This document shows positions 11,701 through 21,758 of a stretch of 64,000 nucleotides of DNA, piece after piece (position 1 is the first letter of the stretch; every line of letters begins with the position of its first letter). Position numbers and translations under genes: made by a program. The notes under the pieces are model-generated. The model worked only from the letters and a program-made list of their open reading frames with translations, was not told the origin of the DNA and did not search any database. Source of the stretch: Klebsormidium nitens (Eukaryota > Streptophyta > Klebsormidiophyceae > Klebsormidiales > Klebsormidiaceae); assembly GCA_000708835.1 (NCBI GenBank), contig DF236960.1, positions 276,982-340,981 on the forward strand. The letters are read 5' to 3'.

Positions 11701-14700
11701 AAGTTACTCGAGTCAGATCGGGTTTGGGTCCTCGGGTCAGTAACTATCGAAGCTGAGCAGAAACCATTTCGTCCTCGGGGGAAGGCCCCGAGTGCAGTTC
11801 GGAACCGGAGCCGTCATGACGCAGTTGTACGATGCATCCAGTTGCTGCAGTGGGAGCAGACGTGCTGGCCTCCTTGCTTCTGAAGAGTGTGCAGAAAAGA
11901 TACTTGAGTCAGAGCAGGTTTGGACATATGGCGGGCAGTATCGACCGTAAGGCGGAACCGGATCGTCCTCGGGGGAAAGTCCCAAATGGCTGTCGGGAAC
12001 TGGAGCTGTTATGACGCAATGGCACGAGCCGTCCGATTGCTGCGCGCTGTCGTACTGGCTTCCTTGCTTCTAAAGCGAGCGCAACACGGATGGTTTGTGA
12101 AGAATTATCGGGATACAGATCTCGTAAGTTCAGGGCGAAGAAGAGAGCGTTGTTCTCACCCCCGGAGAAAAGCGAAAACAGGAAAGAATGTTGAACTGAA
12201 GAAACTGCACCAGAACAAATTCGAGTAGTTCGTTCACTCATACACGTGCGTCCGAACACCAAAGGCTTGAAATGATTCGAAGACCAGTCGAAATCCTCTG
12301 AGGGAAAACAAAAGTATCTGAACAGATTTACCTGAGAAGAGCAACCTGTTTCAAAACAGAACGTTGCCGAAAAGGCTTTACGAAGTCGAAATATTACCTG
12401 GTCGTCCCACAGCTCCAGCCGCTCGGTGAGCGCCGTGTTAACTAGGATGGAGACGTCCATGAACGGAATCCCATTGGTGACAACGGCGCGGCGGCTGTCC
12501 CCGTGTTCAATGTGCTTGATGTACGCGAATTTGAGGTCGCGCCGTTCCGCCAACTGATGAACAGAGACACTGTCAATCTGCTAGCAGTTCTTGGACGACA
12601 AGTGTCAAGCTGCTAGCAGTTGATTCTTGGGCGTCCCTACGAAACTGGGGCGATGAATCATCCCAATCGCTCTTCCGAAGTGCAAGTCCTATAGCGCCTC
12701 ACCCGGCTCAGTCGCATGTGCAGGTTATCGTCGTCGTGCCCGTAACCCACGATCCTTTCGTCAAACCCGTTCGCGCGCGCCCAGATCGCGCGGTCGACGA
12801 AGTACACTCCGTTAAGGTGCCGCTCGTTTTCTGACCGCGCCGACTTCCAGTTCCCGGCGTAAAAGACGCCGTCAATGCGGGGATGGTTGGCAACGAAGTC
12901 GGGAAGAATGATGTTGTCCGAGTCTAGTTTCATAATCCTCGAGCCGCGGCTGTGGCGAACTGCGAGGTTGTACGCGCGCGTCAGGTCGAACTTGCCGGTG
13001 CCTGCCACCTGGACGGTAAAGGAAGCGCCACGTGTCTTTCATGATTGGATTTTGATGAAACTTTTGGAACTTGGTACGTGGGCGCCAGTGAACTTGGAGC
13101 ACACTCTGAATGCATTTTGGAAACTACGCACTCGACTATGGAAGAATAGGAGATAGACACAAAAAAAATACTGAGTTGTTTGGCAATGGTCATTGCCTTC
13201 CAAATCTATGGCTTATGAAGAGGTGACGTCTAAAGTCGGGTTTGAATCCCCGTAAAGACGAGGATTAAGGCTTCTCGTGAAACACATCTTGATTATCAGA
13301 GTTGCTCACCGGCTCCTTGCTCTAAGAATCATTGCAATTACGAAGCCGCCGACCCTTATGAATTCGATGAACCTTCACAGCTCGAAGAATACGCCACGAA
13401 AGCAAGTGAGAGACGCACTCTATCCTTCAACGCTGATATGCAGCTATTGGTAAGTCTGGGTCCGGTGCTCCACATGTGCTAGAAGCCGGTTGACGGATCG
13501 ATGCTCCTCATGTGACTGATCTGAAAGCAAATCGCACATACCTTGACATACTTGAGCCGTGGGTCCGTAAAGTTCGCCACCGCGTCAGTGATCTGAGTAT
13601 CGTTCCCGGGCATGTAGTCCACAACGATGACCTCGTCCACGCCCTTCGCAGCCAGCCACGTGGGCAGCGCTTGCATCAGCAGGTCAACCCGTGAAGGCGT
13701 CAGGGCCGTGCATACGGAGACGCCCTCAAACGGGGGGAGCGCGTATAAAGATGCCGGGTTGCACGTGAGTGGGGCGAGGCTCGGGTATTGAAAGTCGATG
13801 GACGCGCGCAGGATGCGTTTGTTGTGCGCGAGCGCTGCGACCTCGGTGAAGGAGCTCCAGTGGCTGCCCAGGATGTCGGGGTGGCTGGAAGGAGGAGCGG
13901 AAAGCGAAGTCAGGAGCGGAACGAGCGTAACAAGCAGGACAAGACGTGCTGAAAGTCGATGGAAGCGCGCAATGCGAGCGCCGCGACTTAAAAGAAGGGA
14001 CTCCAGTGGCTGCCCAGGATGTCGGGGGTGGCTGGAAGAAGGAGCGGAAAGCGAAATCAGGAGCGGAACGAGCGGAACGAGCTGATAAAACGATGAAAGG
14101 AAACGGACGAGATCTGGACGGAGTATAAGAAGACCTGAGGGGTATCTAGGATGACGGGGTAGCTGGAGGAAGGAGCGGAAAGGAGAGCGGGCGGCAGGGA
14201 AAGGAATGAGCGGAACGAACTTGAAGGGATAGAGAGAAAAAACCCTGACGGTTTTTGAAACGGGTGATGGGGATAATTTGGGATGTCGAGGTAGCTGGAG
14301 GAAGGAGCGGAAGGGTGAGGAGCGGATGAGCGGAATGAGCAGACCGGCACCGAGAAGGGATTGGAACACATCCTGAAGGTCGCCGGAAGGAGACGGAAGG
14401 AGTCTCACTCAACGGGCTCGATCGGAAAGAGTTCGAGAAGCAAACCAACCTGGAAGACTTTAGAATAATGCGTAAGCTGAGATTGTACTCTGGCCTTTCT
14501 GAGAAGACAAAGCGTGACAAAAGGAAAGAAGCAAGACCAGCGTCGCTGAAATGAAGCCACGCGGGAGTCGCGGCCGCGGCACGCGCACCTGCTGTGCGCG
14601 AGCATGAGGAGGTCCGCCAGCGCCTGGCGGAGGCAGTACGCCCCCCGCTCTAGATGGGTGCACCGGGGATCCCTTGGGATAGTGATGACGTGGCTCCCAA

Positions 14701-17700
14701 ACTCGCTCACCAAATCGTCTGTAACCTGCGCATGGGTTCGAAATTTGAAAGAATTGCCTATCGATAATAGCACTCGACGGCTTTTATGCATCAATTCTTG
14801 CTCACGACTCCTGTCGCGGGCCCTTCAGGTGATTGCATAGCCAGCTCCGGATGTGGGATTCATTGCTTGAGCCAAGCGCAAACTTTGAAGCTTCTCGAAT
14901 TTCCAAGCGGCCTCTTCTTGTCTTCCGCTTTTACATCACGCCTATAAAGGTCTGTCAGACCTTCAATGGGGATCCTTCTCTCAGTAAACCCACCAGAGCG
15001 CGGGTCGTGCCGTGAGTTCACTCGTAATCAGATTATGCAAAGGACCGTTACCAGACCCGTCAAGTCAGATACCCATTCCTTTCCGCGTCCGGGTTTTCGC
15101 CAATCTTACCTGCGCGGTGTCTGTTGCGACGAAGATTGATAGGCCCTCATTCTGCGCGAGCAGCGCGCGTAACGCGTGCACGAAGTGCGCGGTCGCGGCC
15201 ATGCGCGTGCGCGCGAGCTTCAGCTGCGCGCGGTCCCCGGCGGCATAGGTTGAGAGGTCTTCCGGCGTATCCGAGAATTCTGCATCATGACAAATGACTG
15301 TGATGAAGAGATTCCAAATCCTGCTTTGAAAGGAAAGGTCTCGCTGCTAACCGAAAGCTTAGTGCGCAGAGCAAGTTCTTTTCATATGCGCAGAGCAGGT
15401 TCTTTTCACATGCTTTTTCTCCATCCTCTGAGCTTCTGACGGACCAAAGACAATTTAGATTCTCCAAGGGCCTCCAGTGTAAAGTTCAAGTATTGCAATC
15501 CGAAGTCAGAAGCCCACCCGTTAGAATAGTTTCCCGAAAATATCAAAAGAGCAACTCAATTTGGAAACATCTCGTCTTTCAACTGCTAAGATTATGACCA
15601 CCGTTTCCTCCCCGCTACATTGGCTCTTGCTGAAGAAGGGATTGCACGCCAGAGAAATGCACACAAGAGCGATCAGAATAAACCAGAAGGCGAGAAGACT
15701 TACTCTTTTCAAAGCCGACGGACCCTTGCCTGATGTGAACGCCCACGTACGCAGTACACGGCCACCAGTCGCGTGACACGTGGCAGCCAGGGGCGTGAAA
15801 TTGACGAAGCGTGTGCTTGACGCTAGACACGGGCTCGAGTTCCTGGAAATGCTTCGCAAGCGCCGCTGGCTGCAGGAGACAAGCATAGCCGCTTCTTGTG
15901 CATGAGAAGATTATGTCGCGGGAAGTCTTCAAGTGCTTATTGAAGTTGTTCTAGCGGCCCTCTCTAGTCCGTTATTGACGATGTATTCTGATGGTTCCGA
16001 GATTCTTCGGTGAGGAATTCTGAGGCGTTTTGACAGCGCCACGGCTAGATGGCGTCGGAGCAGAACTCGTAACGTTTTTGTATGCACGGCAAGTGCCTGT
16101 CTCTACCAGATGTGAAGATCAGTGCGTCGCTAGACTGGACGCGATCATCGGGAAGCGTGCAACGGGGTTGTCGCGAAAGAATGACGTTTGCCTCTTACAA
16201 GCCTGGATCCCAACTAGCGCCCGCTTCCAAACTTTGAAAAAACCTCGACTCCCTTGGAAAGCTCAAGAGTTGAAATACAAAGTTCCGAGAGTCCGCCCAC
16301 TTTGAGAGTTCTAGGGGCGCTCTTCCAAATGATAACAGAGCACAGAGCATTTGAGATTAGAGTAAGTTTAATGGGCCCTTGACAAGAAAGCGCGGAATCA
16401 GATAAGTCTCGATTTAGGCTGACCTCGGTGTATGTTGAGTTAAACAAAGTCCCCGGGCTCAAACAAACTAAAAACCTAAACTCGAAATTACATGCTCGGC
16501 ACCGTACCCACCCTAAACCCCCAAACCAACCCCACACATCCCCTGGGCATGACCTAACTCAACATAGCCGTAACTCGACAAAAAACGAGACTGATTGTAA
16601 CACGTTCTCACGTCTTGGCCACTGGCCGACACGTTGAGCAGGTACGCCGAGCGGACGTATATGTTGCGCGGGCCGTCGTCGATGAACTGGTACTTTGCGG
16701 CGGGATCCATGTAGTCGTACGTCGCGAAATTTGAGCCCGCCACTTCAGCTTCTAGAAACTCATCCCACACGTCTTCCGCGTTTAGAAAGAGGTCCCCGAA
16801 GCGCGCGCGGCAGTGCACGTCGGGGGTCCAGATCACGCGCAGGTGACGGCCTGCGAAGGGCAAAAAGCGGGTATCCGCGTGTCAGAGAAACACAGTCTGC
16901 TCGAACCGAGCCCGTGAAGGACCAGGATGAATAAGTGCACGTTTTCTGGCCCCTTCTACCCTCTTGAGAAAAGGCTCTACTACGTTTTCTGCTCATTCAA
17001 ATGCCGTTCTGAACGAAAACATGTGCAGGGATGTGGATCCTTGAATTCCTTTCGCTTGGACAGAGCGGTTGACACTGCGAAACGCAACCACGACACGACT
17101 CACGCCGGACTCTTGTGCCCCGTTCAGGGGCTTTGATGAAATTTCTCTATATTATTTTGGAAGTATATGATCGAACTGCGGCAAAACCAGCACAAGAGCC
17201 CATCTAACCTGTCGCGTTGGCAAACGCTTTCGCGCTGAGGTAAGCCCTGATCCGGTTGCTGAGCCCGTGTTGCACGTGTATCAGCAAAACCTTGGAGCGT
17301 CCTTTTTCCCTCGCTTCCGCGTACGACCGCTGCAAGGACGAAAGAGGATCTAGACCTTACACTTTGCACCTTTTACATTGACAACGGACGTTCATTACGG
17401 GAATAGCCTCCTGCCGTTTTAAAAGGCTCGAAATCAAGATATAATCGAACGTTTGCTTTGCAGGAAGGAGTGCGAATTGACGGAGCTTAAAGCACGATCA
17501 AAGTCGGATTCTGTGCTCATTATTAGAGAGGTCGAAGGCGATGGCAGGACATGGCAGAACTAGACATGGGCAAAGATCAGTCGCGCTCTGAACCCACCAG
17601 CATTTTCTGCACATAAGGCGGGGGAAAGGCGGCTACCGCCGACTCTGTAAACCCATACTCCGCAAGAACCGTGCTTCCGGCCGTCCGGAGGTCGAGCGGA

Positions 17701-17909
17701 AGCCGCGACGACCGGAACCGGAGGCCGTTGAGGCCAAGCGGAGCCCCCTCAGGTGCAAAATCATTGCGCTGCTCCAACACCAAGTGCTCCATAGGCAAGA
17801 GAATGATGGAAAGGGCCCCCACGCAAACTAGAAGGGCGTGGATCAGCCGGAAAAGGTGGTTGACGGCAGGGGGCCAGCGCAAGGACTTGCGGCGGAAGAA
17901 GATGTCCAT
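5709..17909 (-). CDS. Multidomain type II membrane glycosyltransferase (NodZ/fucosyltransferase-like + GT-A), 18 exons
   Basis: Exons (minus): 17598-17909, 17209-17329, 16612-16850, 15704-15869, 15110-15279, 14589-14725, 13542-13884, 12703-13008, 12398-12553, 11304-11456, 10637-10907, 9896-10049, 9390-9840, 8696-8946, 7706-7934, 6960-7270, 6364-6531, 5709-5898. Phases agree throughout, giving 1375 aa. A single hydrophobic segment (about residues 18-40) after a basic start predicts a Golgi type II protein. Residues 125-130 HGLSNR, WTPDVHC, VGVHIRQG (266-273) and IFVATDT form a fucosyltransferase/NodZ-like domain. A GT-A domain starts near 436, with DSD (525-527) and NGFDERIVGYGHDDD, like the GT7 C-terminal motif. 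Two weaker NodZ-like repeats follow (GTCSDRAAAIA...; EGGLPERLLDLA...). The C-terminal module has YANSH, ALSRHE, SSDAFVF, RNPC and FHNHCS, as in glycosyltransferase-like domains of large algal and bacterial proteins. The acceptor of the 9840 exon is the least certain. Substrate unknown. Confidence 0.82.
8553..8629 (+). repeat. Dispersed G-rich element, copy 1 (glycosyltransferase intron)
   Basis: Begins TGGGACGGGTGGGGTTAG, continues with GGGTAAGGGTGGGAACGGGT and CGGAGCG, and ends GAGTTTAGGTTTT. It shares order and spacing with copies near 28900, 40072, and (reverse) 16450 and 63906. Confidence 0.7.
11009..11160 (-). repeat. Downstream echo of glycosyltransferase exon 11304-11456
   Basis: On the minus strand this reads LSGHSSEDERRHLLQAYREM, parallel to HSGLSPGDERHYLLQAYRQV in the true exon. 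The reading frame does not join in phase with the neighbouring exons, so I treat it as a non-coding copy. Confidence 0.6.
11181..11264 (-). other. Candidate extra exon born from an echo (28 codons)
   Basis: On the minus strand an 84-base segment lies between a pyrimidine-poor but canonical acceptor (CTCGTAG) and a donor (GTAATG). It is open, phase 0 at both ends, and ends GLPEEKLAT, repeating DLPEEKLAT at the end of the previous exon. Including it would give a 1403-aa product. It could be real, alternative or cryptic. Confidence 0.45.
11457..12045 (-). repeat. Three upstream echoes of glycosyltransferase exon 11304-11456, about 195-bp units
   Basis: The word GGGGGAA(A/T)(G)CCCC occurs at 11388 (real exon) and again near 11580, 11776 and 11971: spacings about 192, 196 and 195 bp. 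Units include the exon start, CTTCCTTGCTTCTGAA, and TACTCGAGTCAGA... intron sequence. The copies stop soon after the exon start (for example ...GAAATGATTTCTGCTCAGC), with an in-frame stop on the minus strand. Confidence 0.9.
13885..14400 (-). repeat. Three echoes of the glycosyltransferase exon 7 acceptor
   Basis: GGATGTCGGGG-like cores at 13871 (real), 14018, 14149 and 14281 are spaced 147, 131 and 132 bp. Each is followed by GTAGCTGGAGGAAGGAGCGGAA-type sequence, which on the minus strand is the pyrimidine tract plus CCAG acceptor. The echoes lie upstream of the true exon in gene orientation. Older copies have lost the exon part faster than the pyrimidine tract. Confidence 0.85.
16431..16566 (-). 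repeat. Dispersed G-rich element, copy 2, with 12-bp terminal inverted repeats
   Basis: Starts TATGTTGAGTTA and ends with its exact complement TAACTCAACATA. Inside is the reverse of the common core (AAACTAAAAACCTAAACTC, CCCACCCTAAACCCC). It lies in intron 3 of the glycosyltransferase. The inverted repeats differ from those around the 40034 copy. Confidence 0.65.
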
Positions 17910-20900
17910 CTTTGGGATAGACCTGTGGGAAGGGGAGAAACTCAGACAATGACTGGCGCCAGTCTTTTGGTTCTTCAGAGAAAGGACGGTTTAGAGTCGG
18001 AGGGTTGAGCGTCGCCAGAAACCCAGCTCAGAATGAACGTGGCGGTAAGCCCAACATGATTGTATTCCTTTTACAATACCGTTTGCTGGATTGAAAAGAA
18101 GACATCAGATTCCATGTTCCTTGAATCGAGCTTTTCCTGCCTAGCCGGGGTCCGGCTGAGCTAAACAGAGGCATCCAACCAAAAGTGCTCGAATCTCGCC
18201 GCGAAAAGCACACTAGAAACATACTCCTTTTTTATTTCTAGCTCGCAATTTAGAAACTGCCGGAACAGGCTACAACTCTCATACAAGAGAAGAGCAGCTT
18301 TCTTCAATGATCATCAGAGTACGAGCTGATGACGAAGACCTGGGCCTCCAATGCAATATGGACAGTAAACTGAGCCCTATACCCGCGGTAAGTTGCGCAT
18401 AAGCTGCCATACCGTTCTCTTTCTTTTGAATGTGAAGGCCGCAGCTTGGATCACATGCAAAACGCTCAACCCCTAAAAATAGTCTCCACGCCGCGTTTTG
18501 TCCGTCAATCGACAAGAATGCCACCAGCTCCAGTGCCCACCAAAATATTTCGACGTTTGCCAAATGAAAAGGTAGGCTTCAGCTGCCCAATCTAAGCAAT
18601 CAGTTTAGGCAGAGGAGGTCGTCTGCAAAGCATTGGGAGCGAACGGCTGTAAGCTCCAGTCCATTTCAACGAGACCACCGCCGTGCCGCAGGTGCCAGCA
18701 CGTTGCTCACCTCGTTGGAAGGGGCCTCAGTGTTTAGGGCAGATGACACGGCGGATGTATTTCATGCTTAGAGGTTGGATTCAATGACTCAGCCTTTTCA
18801 GCAAGTTTAGAGGCACTGTGTCGTATGCTGCCTGTATGTCATTAGTTTCTTAGCTGTGCCAGTCTGGCTGTACTGGGAAACTCTGTCGCACAGGAGGATC
18901 AAGCTGCGCACTCAGTCTAGTGTAGGACATCTATATCTCAGAGCGACAGCCAAAGTGGTCGTTTTGGAAAAACGGTGCGACGTGGAGGAGGTTTGTCACT
19001 CCACCAGCCAGTATTGAAGCATCCGCTTTGTGATGACACGTGGAGCTAGCTTGCCCCTTTCACTCATAGTGAAGAAGAAATAAGCTATGGGGTATGCAGG
19101 TAGAGTCCACAGCGCTGCTTGGAGGACTCTGAAGTCTCTCTGCTGGTGCTGTATGGAAGAAGACGTACTTTTAAGGTGGTCTGCGACTCGGTTCTAATCC
19201 AGGGATTCCTTGAGTAATGGCTCGAGCAGGGATATTCAGAACAAATGCTCTGGTAGTGAAGTATTTTCTGCACGCTTCAGAAACGGCAAAAGACGCAGAG
19301 CGTACCACCAGAAGGAGGCGTACAATTACCCCAATCAGCTGTCAGAGGGTAGCCACGTGGTAGCCACTCGTGTATAACTTGAAACGTAGGACTGTGTTAC
19401 CTTTAACGACGAGGTACGGTTTCCGGATTCCGATCCTATAGACTTGTAAATGCACCGGTGTGAAAAGGGGGAGGTGAAGTAAACCAAAGTCCCTCTCAGT
19501 ATTCGCTCTTTAATACCAGCAGGGGCTAACAGAGGCGTTGGGCATCAATTGGGCGCTGATCCGCGAGCAAAGTACTGTGTAGACGTGTGAAAATCCCTCT
19601 GGAAGCCAAAGGAATGCGAGCGTCATGTTGCATGGTATTATTTCAGGCTACGACTGCTGTCTCTGCATGTACTGCTTTAAACGGTTCTCCGCATCCAGTT
19701 ACCAGTACCGTATGTGCGTCCTGCCTGCCATCAGTACTACCGTACCTAGAACGTACCTTGTGCAACATAGGAAGGAAGTTGTGACTAGATTATTGCCCAA
19801 GGGTGCAAGGGGGGAGGGGCCTTGACCTGTTTAAATCCGGGGGGGTGACTTATTGATCCATTTGGGCTCTGAGGAGCTAGCTAGACTAATCGAGAAGGGG
19901 GGATATTAACGTTGTGATTTCAAGACATGCATGCAAAATAAGTTCGTATCAATTATGGGAGTATAATGATATTCAAGACATATCGACATTTCGTATCTGC
20001 TGTAATTAGCCAGATCATCATTATTCACACTGCAAGCTATGCATGCAATGATGCCGGAGCCCGCGGAAGAGATTGTCATCATGATTAGATATCCGGCCAA
20101 GATCCTGCACTCAAGTTGCAGCGAAAGCTGGCGCTAAAGTAGTACTCCAGTCTCCAACTGGTGCAAATTGCCCCGATGAGAAACCGTGTTACAAACGGTC
20201 ACACCTTACACGGCAGGCATGGGGGCGCACACGCCCGCGGCCTGCCGCCTTTCTGCGGACTTGAGCTTGCGCCTTATCATAAGATGTGGACAGCCCACGT
20301 CCGCTCCGGTTGTATTCCGCGGACGTGGGCCTCTGTGATCGAAGTACCTACGCGTACGTCCCTCTGTGAGCTACAAAGCTCTGAAGTCACCGGTTGATCT
20401 TGGCCGCATCTCGATCCAGTAATTCCCTCTGTAACTTGCTCAAGGAGGCTTAATGGAAATTATATGTGCGGCCTCCGGAGTCTGTACTTGCTGAAAGCGT
20501 ACTCGTAGCCTCGTAGGTAAGTGGCAGAGCATACGCTATGAGGAGGGACCGGCGGATGCCATCCCCAGGTACGCCCCGCGGCTGCATATTGCAGTCCAAT
20601 GATTCTGCGGAATCCGTCGGAGAGGATGACGGCGATATTTGCGGCCAATACTGGCAGCTTCCTGCATGAGTCAGCACCTTTTCATGCAAGTCACGGGTCT
20701 ACCGGCTTGCAGTTAAAGCATGCTATGCGGGTTGTACTTGTACGTCATCAGCACTAGAACTTAGCATGCCGCGCAGCTACGTACGTCTGCGTTCGTACGC
20801 GTACGGTGACTCTAGGTACCAGTAATTTAGGCAAAGTGTCGGAATGATCAACAGGCGTCACTGCATGTCGTTCAGAGAGTACTGCGGCTAGCTAGGGCCA

Positions 20901-21758
20901 GTGCGTTGCATTGACCGTGCGTGTTGACTTGCATGTTTCAAATGACCAGTGCTAATGTCATGATGTACGGCATCCGCAGTCAGCTTTCGTAAACAGACTT
21001 CAACTCGCAAATTGTGCTGAATTTTGAGCAGGATCCGGGCAGGGTGACAGCCTGTCTAATTTCAATGCGCTTCTGAGGCTTTTTAAGTTGGCGCACGAGA
21101 ACAAGTACGTACTGTATACATGAGCTGGCCCTCTGTTTTGAGCGCCCATCCACTACTAAATGCAGCGGACTCGATGCATAAGCGAAGCTGGAGATATTGC
21201 AACGTCGTCGTCGAAAGTTGCGGATGCCCTGCATGTTTTACAGTGAAAGCACAGAATGTACGTTTTGGAAGTGCAGTGAAGACATCTGGCAGCGATTACG
21301 AACTTGAGCGAAGGTCGAAGATAGCCCTGCAATACCACCACGGTGACGTCACATAGCGTATACTTGGCGGAAAGCTTCAGGGTCTCCTTCAAGGCCGTTT
21401 TCTGACCCCCGGATTTGCCCCGCAATTAAAAATACCCTGCGAAGGTTTCCTTTACAGGTCCAGCTTCAATACTCAAATACGCCCCAGCGGTATCAGTACC
21501 AGGACGTTGCAGATCTCGGCCCCTAGTTGATTCCACTCTCTCCTGCGGCCCTTGCAGTCACTTGTACTTATACTGTACATCTGCTGTCATCCCTTAGCGC
21601 TGCTCATATCAGCAGCCCGCTCTACTCAAAGCCCTCCCCTGACTTCAAAGCTCCCCGAAAGTTAGTCCGCTGCCCAAGTTTTGCTGAAGGCGCACCCCGC
21701 AACAATCTCAACAACACGTCCACGCAGGCACGTGGCCCTGCGCGCGCGCGCTGCCGCC
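17910..21758. other. Gene-poor region
   Basis: Contains the promoter side of the minus-strand glycosyltransferase at its left end. No exon pair with consistent phase was found. From about 18600 to 21500 short palindromic words and GC content near 45-50% dominate. A short minus-strand open stretch near 18279-18563 has hydrophobic patches but no supported splice partner. Confidence 0.45.

Noticed and set aside
13225-13265. Second tRNA-like T-arm (GGGTTTGAATCCCC)
   Set aside because: No acceptor or D-arm partner; probably chance.
9490-14085. Plus-strand open frames over the glycosyltransferase gene
   Set aside because: They overlap well-supported minus-strand exons or the repeat arrays and show no motifs of their own.
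18279-18563. Minus-strand open stretch with hydrophobic segments
   Set aside because: It looks somewhat protein-like (tryptophan and leucine-rich), but no splice partner or family motif supports it.
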